From assembly GCA_019285715.1 (NCBI GenBank), contig CP079108.1, forward strand, positions 372,001 through 436,000: a DNA stretch of 64,000 bases, read 5' to 3'. Below the pieces are notes generated by a model. The model was not told the origin of the DNA. It was given only the letters and a program-made list of their open reading frames with translations, and ran no database searches. This DNA is from Sphingosinicellaceae bacterium. Lineage in GTDB: Bacteria > Pseudomonadota > Alphaproteobacteria > Sphingomonadales > Sphingomonadaceae. Below, in pieces: positions 33,830 through 43,430 of the stretch (positions within the stretch are counted from its first letter, which is position 1; every line of letters starts with the position of its first letter). The position numbers were made by a program, and so were the translations under genes.

Positions 33830-34603
33830 CTACTCGTCGGTCGCAGGCGGCATCCCGGCGATCTTGCGCGCCGCGTGGAGCAACTCGACTGGCAGCATCG
33901 CGATGATCGTCGAATTATGCTCGACCCCGATCTCGGTTAGCGTCTGCAGGCGACGCAGCTCGAGCGCGCCGGGCGACGCTGCGATCGTCGCGGCCGCCTC
34001 GGCGAGCTTGGCCGAGGCCTCGTTCTCGCCTTCTGCCTTGATGATCCGTGCCCGCTTCTCGCGGATCGCCTCCGCCTCGCGGGCGATGGCGCGCTGCATC
34101 TGCTCGGGGATGTCGATGTCCTTGACCTCAACCGCATCGACGTCGACGCCCCACTTCGCCGTCGTCACCGCCAGCAGTTCGAGCAGCCGCTTGTTGATGC
34201 CGAGGCGGTCCTTCAGCAGGTTGTCGAGGTCGCTCTGCCCGATCGCATCGCGTAGGCCCGTCTCCGCCCCCTGGATCACTGCCGCCTGCCAGTTCTCGAC
34301 CGCGGTCACCACCATCGCCGGATTGGCGGCACGGTACCACAGCACGGCGTTGACCCGCACCGCGACGCCGTCCCGCGTGATCGTCTCCTGCGTGTCGAGC
34401 TGGACGGTGATGATCCGGATGTCGACCTTCTGGACCCGGTCGATCAGCGGGATCAGCCAGTACCAGCCCGGGCCCTTGGTGGTCCCCAGCCGCCCCAGCC
34501 GGAACAGTACCGCGCGCTGGTACTCCTGATTGATCCCGAAGGTCTGCGACCCGAGTACCAGCAGCACGAACAGCAAGATCAGCGGAATGATCGCGAAACC
34601 CAT
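33830..34603 (-). CDS. Slipin / SPFH-domain (band 7) membrane protein
   Basis: A 257-aa stomatin-like protein. A single N-terminal membrane span (FAIIPLILLFVLLVLGS) is followed by the SPFH domain (INQEYQRAVLFRLGRL, PGWYWLIPLIDRV, TVQLDTQETITRDGVAVRVNAVLWYR) and a coiled-coil region rich in Glu, Ala and Arg (REAEAIREKRARIIKAEGENEAS). It ends with a hydrophobic stretch near LQTLTEIGVEHNSTIIAMLP. Such proteins form ring or scaffold assemblies in the inner membrane and often pair with an NfeD protease partner, which is not adjacent here. Confidence 0.92.
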   Translation of the reverse strand: MGFAIIPLILLFVLLVLGSQTFGINQEYQRAVLFRLGRLGTTKGPGWYWLIPLIDRVQKVDIRIITVQLDTQETITRDGVAVRVNAVLWYRAANPAMVVTAVENWQAAVIQGAETGLRDAIGQSDLDNLLKDRLGINKRLLELLAVTTAKWGVDVDAVEVKDIDIPEQMQRAIAREAEAIREKRARIIKAEGENEASAKLAEAAATIAASPGALELRRLQTLTEIGVEHNSTIIAMLPVELLHAARKIAGMPPATDE

Positions 34604-34668
34604 CGAATGCTCCCCGGCAATGCGGCGCTTGTAGCCCTTCGCCGCCTGGCCTCATAGACTGCGCCCCG

Positions 34669-35430
34669 ATGACCGCGCTCACCCTCCCGACGCGCTGGCT
34701 CGCCGCTGCCGGCACCACGCTTCTCGACCTCGTGCTGCCGCCGCGCTGCCCGGCGTGCCGGGAAATCGTTGCCGACGACGGGCGGTTTTGCGCGCCGTGC
34801 TGGGGGCAATTGCGCTTCCTGACCGCGCCGTGGTGCGCGGTGTGCGGCGACCCGTTCGACCATGACCGGGGCGACGGCGCGCAGTGCGGGGCCTGCTTGC
34901 TCAAGCGACCGCGCTACCGGACGGCGCGGGCGGCGCTGGCCTACGAGGGCGCGGCGCGGACCGTGCTGCTCGGCTTCAAGCACGGTGACCGCCAGCATCT
35001 GGCGCGCGTGATGGCACCGCAGCTGGCCCGCGTCGGGGCGAATGTGCTCGGGGCCGAGGCTCTGCTGGTGCCGGTGCCGCTGCACCGCTCGCGGCTGTGG
35101 TCCCGGGGTTTCAACCAGGCGGCACTCCTGGCGCGGGCGGTCGGCAAGCGCACGCAGACACCGCTCGCGGTCGACGCGCTCGTCCGGGTAAAGTCGACGT
35201 TGCTCAGCCGGGGCCTCGGCCGCCAAGCGCGGGCACGCAACGTCCAGGGCGCGTTCCGGGTCGCCCGTCGCGAGCAAGTGCGAGGGCGAAGGATCGTTCT
35301 GGTCGATGACGTATTTACGACAGGCGCAACCGTTGAGGCGTGCGCCCGGGTGCTGCTTCGCGCCGGTGCCGCTTCGGTCGACGTCTTGACCTGGGCCCGG
35401 GTTGTGCGCGACGGTCCCAGCAGGAGTTGA
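34669..35430 (+). CDS. comF: ComF-family phosphoribosyltransferase-like protein
   Basis: A 253-aa protein. The N-terminal zinc motifs are CPAC, CAPC, CAVC and CGAC (residues about 27-90), and the C-terminal phosphoribosyltransferase fold includes the PRPP loop IVLVDDVFTTGATVEACA. PLHRSRLWSRGFNQA is the family hallmark. ComF proteins are linked to DNA uptake in competent bacteria, but many non-competent bacteria keep them, and the enzymatic activity is not settled. It leads a tight operon: grxC starts four bases after it, followed by the nitrilase and DUF1178 genes with overlaps. Confidence 0.93.
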   Translation: MTALTLPTRWLAAAGTTLLDLVLPPRCPACREIVADDGRFCAPCWGQLRFLTAPWCAVCGDPFDHDRGDGAQCGACLLKRPRYRTARAALAYEGAARTVLLGFKHGDRQHLARVMAPQLARVGANVLGAEALLVPVPLHRSRLWSRGFNQAALLARAVGKRTQTPLAVDALVRVKSTLLSRGLGRQARARNVQGAFRVARREQVRGRRIVLVDDVFTTGATVEACARVLLRAGAASVDVLTWARVVRDGPSRS

Positions 35431-35434
35431 AGCG

Positions 35435-35692
35435 ATGCCGCGGGTCGAGGTCTATACCAAGTTCTTTTGCCCGTACTGCTGCCGGGCGACGGCGCTGCTG
35501 AAGAAGCGCGGCCTGTCGTTCGAGGAGTACGATATCAGCATGGGCGGCCCCAAGCGCGCCGAGATGCTGGAGCGCTCGAACGGCCGCACGACGGTGCCAC
35601 AGATTTTTATCGGCGGCGTCCATGTCGGCGGCAGCGACGACCTCGCAGCGGCCGACCGCGACGGCCGGCTGGACGCGCTGCTCACCGCGTGA
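35435..35692 (+). CDS. grxC: Glutaredoxin 3
   Basis: An 85-aa dithiol glutaredoxin, a glutathione-dependent reductase of disulphides. The active site is CPYC near residue 12, followed by the GrxC-type NGRTTVPQIFIGGVHVGGSDDL with the glutathione-binding Thr-Val-Pro and Gly-Gly-Ser-Asp. ATG 35435 has AGGAG about nine bases upstream and fits the family length. Its TGA overlaps the GTG start of the nitrilase gene, so the two are translationally coupled. Confidence 0.95.
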   Translation: MPRVEVYTKFFCPYCCRATALLKKRGLSFEEYDISMGGPKRAEMLERSNGRTTVPQIFIGGVHVGGSDDLAAADRDGRLDALLTA

Positions 35693-36516
35693 CCCTTCGC
35701 ATCGGGATTTTGCAGACCACGACCGGGATCGACGCGAGCGAGAACGCGCGGGATCTGGTCGCGGCGATCACCGGCTTGGCGGGGCAGGGTGCGCAACTGG
35801 TCTTCACCCCCGAGATGAGCGGCGTCCTCGACCGCGACCGCAAGCGGCTGGCGCTGTCCCTGACCACCGAGGCCGACGACCCGGTGCTGGCGGCGGTCCG
35901 CGCGGCGGCGCGGGAGCACAAGGTCTGGGTCGAACTCGGCTCGCTGGCGCTGCTGCCCGAAGCCGGGGCCGCTCTGCCGGTCAACCGCTCGCTGCTGGTC
36001 GACGACTGCGGCGAGGTCGTAGCGCGCTACGACAAGATCCACTTATTCGACGTCGACCTGGCCGGCGGCGAGCGCTACCGCGAATCGTCGGGCTACGCGC
36101 CCGGCGGGCAGGCGGCGGTGGCGTCGACCCCGTGGGGCAAGCTCGGGCTGAGCGTCTGCTACGACGTGCGTTTCCCGGCGCTGTACCGGGCGTTGGCGGG
36201 TGCGGACGCCGCCATCCTTAGCATTCCCGCCGCATTCACCGTTCCGACCGGAGTGGCGCATTGGCACATCCTGCTCCGCGCCCGCGCCATCGAGACCGGC
36301 TGCTTCGTCGTCGCTGCGGCGCAGTCTGGCCTCCATGCCGACGGCCGCTCGACCTATGGCCACTCGCTCGTCGTCGACCCGTGGGGCGAAGTCCTGCTCG
36401 ACATGGGCGAGGGCGCGGGCGCTGCGGTCGTCGACCTCGATCTCAAGGCGGTGGCCTCGGCGCGAGGCCGCATACCGGCGCTCGCCAATGCTCGCGACTT
36501 CAGGTTGCCGGCATGA
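35689..36516 (+). CDS. Nit1/Nit2-type carbon-nitrogen hydrolase
   Basis: A 275-aa amidase of the nitrilase superfamily. The catalytic triad is visible as Glu in VFTPEMSG, Lys in RYDKIHLFDVD and Cys in SVCYDVRFP. Closest families are Nit1/Nit2, which clean up deaminated glutathione or omega-amides; the glutaredoxin immediately upstream makes deaminated glutathione a plausible substrate (inference). The GTG start forms a GTGA overlap with grxC, and the stop overlaps the next ATG. Confidence 0.92.
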   Translation: MTLRIGILQTTTGIDASENARDLVAAITGLAGQGAQLVFTPEMSGVLDRDRKRLALSLTTEADDPVLAAVRAAAREHKVWVELGSLALLPEAGAALPVNRSLLVDDCGEVVARYDKIHLFDVDLAGGERYRESSGYAPGGQAAVASTPWGKLGLSVCYDVRFPALYRALAGADAAILSIPAAFTVPTGVAHWHILLRARAIETGCFVVAAAQSGLHADGRSTYGHSLVVDPWGEVLLDMGEGAGAAVVDLDLKAVASARGRIPALANARDFRLPA

Positions 36517-36932
36517 TCGTCTTCGACCTGCGCTGCGGCGAGGCCCACGTCTTCGAGGCATGGTTCGGGTCGACCGCCGACTACGACAGCCAGTCCGCGC
36601 GTGGTCTCGTCGCCTGCCCGATCTGCGGCGACGGCGACATCGGCAAGGCAGCGATGGCACCCGCCGTGCCGTCGAAGTCGAACCGCGCCGCATCGCCGGC
36701 CGAGGTCAAGCAGGGCCTCGCCGCCCTCGCCCGCGTCCAGGCCGAGGTTTTGTCCAAGTGCGACTATGTCGGCGGCAACTTCGCCAATGAGGCCCGCGCC
36801 ATCGACGCCGGTGAAGCGGTCAAGCGCGGCATATACGGCGAGGCGACCAGGGCCGAGGTCGCCGGCCTCGTCGCGGATGGCATCCAGGTTGGCCAGGTGC
36901 CGCTGCCGATCCGCGCCAAGGCCGACGCTTGA
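36513..36932 (+). CDS. DUF1178 family protein
   Basis: A 139-aa protein beginning MIVFDLRCGEAHVFEAWF, the family's hallmark, with a CPIC pair near residue 37 that, together with Cys8, could bind zinc. The C-terminal half has the conserved CDYVGGNFANEARAI and RGIYGEAT. The function is unknown. The gene overlaps the nitrilase stop (ATGA) and closes the comF-grxC-nitrilase operon, a common alphaproteobacterial arrangement. Confidence 0.92.
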   Translation: MIVFDLRCGEAHVFEAWFGSTADYDSQSARGLVACPICGDGDIGKAAMAPAVPSKSNRAASPAEVKQGLAALARVQAEVLSKCDYVGGNFANEARAIDAGEAVKRGIYGEATRAEVAGLVADGIQVGQVPLPIRAKADA

Positions 36933-36949
36933 GCGACCGGGGAACCTGC

Positions 36950-38464
36950 ATGAAAAAGCTCGCCGCACTGCTCCTCGGCCTCGTTGCGCTGACGCCGCTC
37001 TATGCCCAGGACGCCAGGCCCACGACACCCGACGCCAGCACCAAATCCGATGGCGCGATCCCGCCGCCGATGGTCTCCGTGACCCATCGCAAAGGCGTCT
37101 TCGGCGGCGTCGCGGTCACCTACACCGCGACCGCCAGCGAGACCTACCTCAAGGACAAGAACGACAAGCCCGCCGCCGCGATCTTCTCGACCACCTACAT
37201 CAAGGACGGGCCCGTCGACCCGCGACGGCCGGTGACCTTCCTGTTTAACGGCGGTCCGGGCTCAGGCTCGGTGTGGCTCCACATGGGCGCGTTCGGTCCG
37301 AAGCGGGTGCGTATCCCCGACGCCAAGGACGACGGCGCGGCACCCTACCCGATTGTCGACAACCCGAATTCGCTGCTCGATGCCACCGACCTGGTGTTCA
37401 TCGATCCCGTCGGCACCGGCTTCTCGCGCGCGCTCGGCAGCACCGATCCCAAGACCTATTGGGGCGTCACCTCGGATGCCAAGTCGGTCGCCGCGTTCAT
37501 CAGGATCTGGCTCGACGAGCATGGTCGCTGGAACGCGCCCAAGTTCCTCGGCGGTGAAAGCTACGGCACGACGCGCTCGGCTGCCGTGACCCACGAACTT
37601 GAGGGCGGCTACAACGACGTTGCGCTGAACGGCGTCATCCTGATCTCGACGATCCTTGATTTCGGGGCCGAGTCCGAGACCGAAGGTAACGAGATGCAGT
37701 ACGTCGTGACGCTACCGTCGATGGCCGCGACCGCCTGGTACCACAAGCACCTGCCCGAGCAGCCCGCCAACCTCGAGGCGTTCGTTCAATCGGCGCGGGA
37801 CTTCGCGAGCGGCCCGTACCTGACCGCGCTCGCCAAGGGTAATTCACTGAGCCCGGCCGAGCACGACCAGATCCGCCGCCAGCTGGCAGGCTTCATCGGG
37901 TTGAGCGAAACCTACATCGAGAACGCCAACCTGCGCATCACGCCCGACCGGTTCTACAAGGAACTGCTCCGCGACCGCGGCCTGACCATTGGGCGGCTCG
38001 ACACCCGCTACACGGGCGTCGACTATGACAAGGCCGGCGAGAGCCCCGACAACGACCCGAGTTTCTACGGCATCGACGGGGCCTACACCGCGGCGATCAA
38101 CAGCTACGCGCGCGGCGACCTCGGTTTCAAACCCGAGCGCCAGTACGTCACCATCGGCGAGGTCGGCGACTGGGACTGGAAGCTCGGCGACGGGCGTGGC
38201 GACCGTGCTGCCTACCTTAACGTCGCGCCGTACCTGAGCCGGGCTCTGCGCGAGAACAGCCGTCTGAAGGTCTTCGTCGGACAGGGCTATTTCGACTTTG
38301 CGACACCGTTCTATGGGGCCGAGTACTCGCTCAACCGCACTGGCTTCCCAGCCGGCCGGGTCGAGTTCCATTACTATCAGGCCGGGCACATGATGTACGT
38401 CCACGACGCCGACCTAACCAAGCTCAGCGCCGACATCCGCGACTTCATTGCCCGCCAGCGCTAG
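36950..38464 (+). CDS. Secreted S10-family serine carboxypeptidase
   Basis: A 504-aa protein with a signal peptide (MKKLAALLLGLVALTPLYAQ), so it is likely periplasmic. FLFNGGPGSGSVWLHMGAFGP forms the oxyanion hole region and GGESYGTTRSA carries the catalytic Ser. VGQGYFDFATP provides the Asp and QAGHMMYVH the His. This is the bacterial branch of peptidase family S10, which trims C-terminal residues from peptides. ATG 36950 has GGGGA upstream and gives the signal peptide. It sits between DUF1178 and tRNA-Arg. Confidence 0.93.
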   Translation: MKKLAALLLGLVALTPLYAQDARPTTPDASTKSDGAIPPPMVSVTHRKGVFGGVAVTYTATASETYLKDKNDKPAAAIFSTTYIKDGPVDPRRPVTFLFNGGPGSGSVWLHMGAFGPKRVRIPDAKDDGAAPYPIVDNPNSLLDATDLVFIDPVGTGFSRALGSTDPKTYWGVTSDAKSVAAFIRIWLDEHGRWNAPKFLGGESYGTTRSAAVTHELEGGYNDVALNGVILISTILDFGAESETEGNEMQYVVTLPSMAATAWYHKHLPEQPANLEAFVQSARDFASGPYLTALAKGNSLSPAEHDQIRRQLAGFIGLSETYIENANLRITPDRFYKELLRDRGLTIGRLDTRYTGVDYDKAGESPDNDPSFYGIDGAYTAAINSYARGDLGFKPERQYVTIGEVGDWDWKLGDGRGDRAAYLNVAPYLSRALRENSRLKVFVGQGYFDFATPFYGAEYSLNRTGFPAGRVEFHYYQAGHMMYVHDADLTKLSADIRDFIARQR

Positions 38465-38534
38465 CGCCGAAGCAGGCGACAGCCGCAACGGGCCGTTGAC
38501 GCGCCCCGCGCAGCGCGGCTACCCAACCGCCGAT

Positions 38535-38611
38535 GCACCCGTAGCTCAGCCGGATAGAGCGACGGTTTCCTAAACCGCAGGTCGTGGGTTCGATTCCCTC
38601 CGGGTGCACCA
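38535..38611 (+). tRNA. tRNA-Arg (CCU anticodon)
   Basis: A 77-base cloverleaf with acceptor GCACCCG/CGGGTGC, D-arm GCTC..GAGC, anticodon loop TTCCTAA (anticodon CCT), T-loop TTCGATT and encoded CCA. It reads the rare AGG codon. No integrase or element is adjacent. Confidence 0.96.
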
Positions 38612-38631
38612 CATAGTCGTCCGAGCCGAAC

Positions 38632-40848
38632 TCACGCCACCAGTGGCAACCGGTCCATGAACTTGTCGAGGGTGATCGGATAGTCGCGCACGCGGACGCC
38701 GGTCGCGTTGTAGATCGCATTGGCGATCGCCGCGCCGACGCCGCAGATGCCGAGTTCGCCGACACCCTTGGCCTTCATCGGCGACGAGATCGGGTCCACC
38801 TCGTCGAGGAACACGACATCCTGGTGCGGGATGTCGGCGTGAACCGGCACCTCGTAGGTCGCGAGGTCGTGGTTGACGAAGAACCCCAAGCGCGTGTCGA
38901 CCGCGAGCTCCTCCATCAGCGCCGCGCCGGTGCCCATCGTCATTGCGCCGATGACCTGGCTGCGCGCTGACTTGGGGTTCAGGATGCGGCCCGCCGCGCA
39001 CACTGCGAGCATGCGGCGAATGCGGGTCTCGCCGGTGTAGGCATTGACCCCAACCTCGACAAAATGTGCGCCAAAGGTCGACTGCTGGTAGTGCTTGTCG
39101 AGGTCGCCGTACTCAATGTGATCCTCGGCGGTGAGCACGCCGTCGTGGGCCGCCTCGCCGAGCGGCCGACTGCGATTGCCCGAGCGCACGTGACCGTCGA
39201 CGAACTCGACGTCGGTCACGTTGAACCCGAGCTTTTGCGCTACGGCCTCGCGCAGCTTGACGCACGCCGCATAGACACCCGAGGTCGAGTTGTTGGCACC
39301 CCATTGGCCACCCGAACCGGCGGATGCAGGGAAGTCGGAGTCGCCAAGCTTGACGACGATCTTGTCCAGCGGCAGCCCCATCATCTCGGCGGCGGTCTGG
39401 GCGATGATCGTGTAGGTGCCGGTGCCGATGTCTGTCATGTCAGTCTCGACCGTGACGACACCCTTGCGGTCGAGCCGGACGCGCGCCGCCGACTTCATCA
39501 GCATGCTGTTCCGGAACGCCGACGCGACGCCCATGCCGACCAGCCACTGGCCGTCGCGGACCTGACCAGGCTTGGCGCTGCGCTTGTCCCAGCCAAAGCG
39601 AGCGGCACCATCCTGGAGGCACTGGACCAGTTGGCGTTGCGAGAACTTGCGACCGGGCTTCTCCGGGTCTTCCTGAGTGTCGTTGATAACCCGGAACTCG
39701 ACCGGGTCCAGCTTCAGCTTCTCGGCCATCTCGTCCATGGCGATCTCGAGCGCCATCAGGCCCGGTGCCTCGCCCGGCGCGCGCATAGCATTGCCCTCGG
39801 GCAGGTCCATCACCGCGAGCCGCATCAGGGTCATGCGGTTGGCGCCGGCGTACAGCAGCCTCGTCTGCGAGACCGCGGTCTCGGGCTTGCCGTCGGGCAG
39901 GTTGCCGGACGTGCTTTCGTGGGCGATCGCGGTGATTGTGCCGTCGTGGCCAGCACCGATGCGGATGCGCTGGATTGTCGCCGGCCGGTGGGTGGTGTTG
40001 TTGGCGATCATCGGCCGCTGCAGTGTTACCTTGACCGGGCGCTTCGCCGCCTTGGCGCCGAGCGCCGCCAGGACTGCGTCAGCGCGGACGAACAGCTTCC
40101 CGCCGAACCCGCCGCCGATATAAGGCGAGTCGATGCGTAGTTTGCCCGGGGAAATGCTCAGGGCTTTGGCGACATCGCCCTTCGACCAGGCGATCATCTG
40201 GTTCGAGGTCCAGACAGTGAGCTTATCACCGTCCCACGCCGCGATGCTGGCGTGCGGCTCCATCATCGCGTGGGTCTGGCCCGGCGTAGTGTAGGTCGCG
40301 TCGAGCTTGACCTGCGCAGCCTGGAACGCCGGCTCGAAGTGACCGACGCGGTCGATCGGCGACGAACTGTCCTCGTTATTCTCGTCAGCCTCGAGCGGCG
40401 CGGACGGCGCAAGCGCGGCTAGGTCGAACTGGCCCTTGCTGCGGGTGTAATCGACGCGGACAAGGTTGGCGGCGGCACGGGCCTGCTCGAAGGTTTCAGC
40501 GACGACCAGCGCAACGGCCTGATGATAATGCTCGACGTCAGCACCGCCGAACAGGTGGGCAATATTGTTTTTGCCGAGCGGTAGCTTCGGCATGTCGAGC
40601 GTCGAGATGACCGTGATTACGCCCGGAGCAACTTTCGCTGCCGAGAGGTCGATGGCATTGATGTGGCCCTTCGCGATCGCCGAAGGAACGATGTAGCCAT
40701 AGGCCTGGTTCGGCACGACGTCGTGGCGTTCATAGGCGTAGGGTGCGGTGCCGGTAGTCTTGAATGGCCCGTCGATGCGGTCGTGCGGCTTGCCGACGAC
40801 CTTGAGCTGGTCGATCGGGTTCTGGCCCGCAGGCGTGTCGAACTTCAT
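38632..40848 (-). CDS. paoC: Aldehyde oxidoreductase, molybdenum-binding subunit (PaoC-like)
   Basis: A 738-aa large subunit of a xanthine-oxidase-family enzyme, matching the length of E. coli PaoC. It begins [23 protein letters not shown], has the molybdopterin-binding [11 protein letters not shown] and [16 protein letters not shown], and ends with [10 protein letters not shown], which carries the catalytic base Glu. These enzymes oxidise aldehydes to acids in the periplasm, using a molybdenum cofactor. ATG 40848 overlaps the paoB stop (ATGA). No PaoD-type cofactor chaperone gene is adjacent. Confidence 0.93.
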   Translation of the reverse strand: MKFDTPAGQNPIDQLKVVGKPHDRIDGPFKTTGTAPYAYERHDVVPNQAYGYIVPSAIAKGHINAIDLSAAKVAPGVITVISTLDMPKLPLGKNNIAHLFGGADVEHYHQAVALVVAETFEQARAAANLVRVDYTRSKGQFDLAALAPSAPLEADENNEDSSSPIDRVGHFEPAFQAAQVKLDATYTTPGQTHAMMEPHASIAAWDGDKLTVWTSNQMIAWSKGDVAKALSISPGKLRIDSPYIGGGFGGKLFVRADAVLAALGAKAAKRPVKVTLQRPMIANNTTHRPATIQRIRIGAGHDGTITAIAHESTSGNLPDGKPETAVSQTRLLYAGANRMTLMRLAVMDLPEGNAMRAPGEAPGLMALEIAMDEMAEKLKLDPVEFRVINDTQEDPEKPGRKFSQRQLVQCLQDGAARFGWDKRSAKPGQVRDGQWLVGMGVASAFRNSMLMKSAARVRLDRKGVVTVETDMTDIGTGTYTIIAQTAAEMMGLPLDKIVVKLGDSDFPASAGSGGQWGANNSTSGVYAACVKLREAVAQKLGFNVTDVEFVDGHVRSGNRSRPLGEAAHDGVLTAEDHIEYGDLDKHYQQSTFGAHFVEVGVNAYTGETRIRRMLAVCAAGRILNPKSARSQVIGAMTMGTGAALMEELAVDTRLGFFVNHDLATYEVPVHADIPHQDVVFLDEVDPISSPMKAKGVGELGICGVGAAIANAIYNATGVRVRDYPITLDKFMDRLPLVA

Positions 40849-41798
40849 GCTGTCCTCGCTTCGGCCATCACCGCTCCGAGTGTGCGCTCGACCAGCGGGA
40901 CCTTGAATGCGTTGTCGTGAGTGGGTTTGGCGCCAGCGAGCAGTTGCGCTGCGACCGCCTTCGAGCCTTGCAGCATCGACGCCTCCGCCGTCTCGACCCG
41001 CCACGGCCTGGGCGCGATGCCGCCGATCGCGACGTGCCCGCTGCCGTCGTGCTGGATGATCGCCGCAACCGACACCAGGGCGTAGGCGTACGACGCGCGG
41101 TCACGGACCTTGTGGTAGAAATGCTGGCCGCCGACCGGCTTCGGCAGGGTTACCGCGGTGATCATCTCACCCGGAGCCAGCGCGTTTTCGATGTGGGGCG
41201 TCGTACCGGGCAGGCGATGGAAGCCGGCGATCGGGATCGTCCGCACTGCGCCGGCAGCATTGATCATCTCAACGCTGGCATCGAGCACGCGCATCGCGAC
41301 CGCCATGTCGCCGGGATAGGTCGCGATGCAGGCGTCGCTGACCCCGATCACCGCCAGCTGCCGGCTGTAGCCACCGATCGCCGCGCAACCCGAGCCCGGT
41401 CGGCGCTTGTTGCAGGCCTGGTTGGTATCGTAGAAATACGGGCAGCGGGTGCGCTGTAGCAGATTGCCCGCAGTCGTCGCCTTGTTGCGCAACTGGCCCG
41501 AGGCCCCGGCGACAATAGCGCGCGACAGGACGCCGTAGTCGCGTCGAATGCGCTCGTCGCTGGCAAGGTCGGTGTTGCGGACCAGCGCGCCGATGCGCAC
41601 TCCGCCCTCTGGGGTCGCATCGATCTTGTCGAGCCCGAGGTGGTTGACGTCGACGAGGTGCTGCGGCGCTTCGATCTCGAGCTTCATCAGGTCGAGTAGG
41701 TTGGTCCCGCCTGCGATAAACTTGGCGTTCGGCTGGCGCGCGACCGCGGCTGCGGCCTCGGCGGGCGAGCCTGCGCGCTCATAGGTGAACGGCTTCAT
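40845..41798 (-). CDS. paoB: Aldehyde oxidoreductase, FAD-binding subunit (PaoB-like)
   Basis: A 317-aa subunit that accepts electrons from the iron-sulphur subunit. [14 protein letters not shown] is the FAD pyrophosphate-binding motif and [15 protein letters not shown] the second flavin motif. The Cys set in [21 protein letters not shown] corresponds to the extra [4Fe-4S] cluster known in E. coli PaoB and absent from most xanthine oxidases. There are 4-base ATGA overlaps with paoA upstream and paoC downstream. Confidence 0.93.
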   Translation of the reverse strand: MKPFTYERAGSPAEAAAAVARQPNAKFIAGGTNLLDLMKLEIEAPQHLVDVNHLGLDKIDATPEGGVRIGALVRNTDLASDERIRRDYGVLSRAIVAGASGQLRNKATTAGNLLQRTRCPYFYDTNQACNKRRPGSGCAAIGGYSRQLAVIGVSDACIATYPGDMAVAMRVLDASVEMINAAGAVRTIPIAGFHRLPGTTPHIENALAPGEMITAVTLPKPVGGQHFYHKVRDRASYAYALVSVAAIIQHDGSGHVAIGGIAPRPWRVETAEASMLQGSKAVAAQLLAGAKPTHDNAFKVPLVERTLGAVMAEARTA

Positions 41799-42430
41799 GC
41801 GCGCTCTCCAGCGACTTCGGTCATCGCTTCGAGGATATTGGAGTAGGCTCCGCAGCGGCAGATATTGCCGCTCATGCGCTCGCGCATCTCGTCGTTCGTG
41901 ATCGCGGGCGCGGCGGTCAGGTCGGCGGTGACATGGCTCGGGATGCCGGCCCTAATCTCGGCGAGTACGGATACTGCAGAGCAAATCTGCCCAGGCGTGC
42001 AATAGCCGCACTGGTAGCCGTCATGCGTGATGAATGCCGCCTGCATCGGGTGCAGGTCTCCCGGTGTGCCCAGGCCCTCGATTGTGGTGATCTTGTCGCC
42101 GTCGTGCATGACTGCGAGACTGAGGCAAGAGTTGATCCGCTTCCCGCCGGCAATCACCGTACACGCGCCACACTGGCCGTGGTCGCAGCCTTTCTTCGTG
42201 CCGGTCAGCCGGAGATTCTCGCGCAGCGCATCGAGGAGCGTCGTGCGGGTATCGACCTCGAGTTCGCGGTGCTTGCCATTGATCTCGATCGCCACCTTGA
42301 CCAATGACTGCTCAGAAGCACCCTGCGGTCTCGGTGCGCCGGTTGCTGGCACCGCTGCCAGCGCCGCCGACGTCACACCAGCGACCATGACGCCCCGGCG
42401 CGAAACTTCGATATCGCCAATACCCTGCAT
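41795..42430 (-). CDS. paoA: Aldehyde oxidoreductase, [2Fe-2S] subunit with twin-arginine signal (PaoA-like)
   Basis: A 211-aa subunit. The N-terminus has a twin-arginine signal ([20 protein letters not shown]), which would carry the folded heterotrimer to the periplasm. The plant-type [2Fe-2S] site is [12 protein letters not shown] with a later Cys at INSCL, and the second cluster is GYCTPGQIC and GNICRCGAY. It is the first gene of the paoABC operon. The 248 bases upstream (42431-42678) hold no gene and probably contain the promoter. Confidence 0.93.
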   Translation of the reverse strand: MQGIGDIEVSRRGVMVAGVTSAALAAVPATGAPRPQGASEQSLVKVAIEINGKHRELEVDTRTTLLDALRENLRLTGTKKGCDHGQCGACTVIAGGKRINSCLSLAVMHDGDKITTIEGLGTPGDLHPMQAAFITHDGYQCGYCTPGQICSAVSVLAEIRAGIPSHVTADLTAAPAITNDEMRERMSGNICRCGAYSNILEAMTEVAGERA

Positions 42431-42678
42431 GTTACGTCACTCCTGGATTCGCCGGCCCAGCCGATCGAACCCGTCAAAAATCCGATATGACTATTCCGGC
42501 ACGGGCGACCACTCGCTCGAACCGGTACGCCGCAATGTGTAGAATTCATGCGACCTCAACGGTCGGACAACCGGTTGCGGTCCATCGAAAACGTCGCGGT
42601 GCGGCATTTTATGCTGCGTCGCCGCATCAGCGGCTGGTTGCCGGCCGCTGATTTATACTGAACGTCGCCGCGCTGCGG

Positions 42679-43275
42679 TCAGTCTGACTCCACCCGCATC
42701 TTGTCGGTCTTGTGGGAGTGGTGCTGGATCGTGTCCTCGGGGTCGTCGTGGATGACGCATTGCGGTACCTGGCTGAAGCTCCACGGACCACCCTCATCGG
42801 GCCGCTCGAGGATCCAGACGACATCGAAGCGGTCATCAGGCCAGTGGCCGGGGCAGGGCAGTTCGCCGCCGGCGATCTGCCGGGCAAGGGTCGCGATGTG
42901 ATTGTGGTGCCAGGCGATCAGCACCGGGCTCGGCGCGGCGAGCGCGGCTGTGGCCAGGTAGCGTTCCTCGCCGTTGGCGTGATCCGCGTTGACCGGAATA
43001 CCGAGCGCTGCGGCTAATGGTTCGACCGTGCGCTGCGCGCGCATGCTCGGGCTGAACTCGGTCACGGCCGAGGCAAAGATCGAGCGTGGCGTGGCGATTG
43101 GCTCGGCGGGCGGACGATCACCAAAGGGTACGAAAAAGCGGACCAGCGCCCCGGCCCGCTGCCAGCCGCGGACGGTCAGTTCATGCTTGTCGTGGACCCC
43201 GTCGAACGTGACGCCGCGGTGGGGGCTACCGTCGCCAGGCTTCTCGGCGTGGCGGATAATCATGATCTTTGGCAT
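42679..43275 (-). CDS. Histidine phosphatase superfamily protein
   Basis: A ~198-aa protein with the nucleophile motif in IMIIRHAEKPG (R-H-A in place of the usual R-H-G) and a second-His segment in IAWHHNHIATLARQI. ELTVRGWQRAGAL and SPSMRAQRTVEPLAAALG are typical of the phosphoglycerate mutase-like fold. It has no signal peptide when started at ATG 43275. The substrate is unknown. The C-terminal ~50 residues, rich in His and Asp, are atypical. It is divergent from the metallophosphatase at 43431. Confidence 0.85.
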   Translation of the reverse strand: MPKIMIIRHAEKPGDGSPHRGVTFDGVHDKHELTVRGWQRAGALVRFFVPFGDRPPAEPIATPRSIFASAVTEFSPSMRAQRTVEPLAAALGIPVNADHANGEERYLATAALAAPSPVLIAWHHNHIATLARQIAGGELPCPGHWPDDRFDVVWILERPDEGGPWSFSQVPQCVIHDDPEDTIQHHSHKTDKMRVESD

Positions 43276-43430
43276 GGCGATGAAATCGTGCTCCAATGTC
43301 GTCGCGTGCGTTCTATCTGCCACTGATGGCGCATCTTTCCAGCCGGTGCCACTGGCTTGTGCCCCGGCTCGCACGTTGACATCGAACCGGGCGGCGTGTC
43401 CCATCGCTCGGGCTTGACCGGGGGCGCGTC

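Noticed and set aside
35467-36516. Longer 349-aa version of the nitrilase starting inside grxC
   Set aside because: The first 74 residues would be grxC read in another frame; the GTG that overlaps the grxC stop gives the normal family length.
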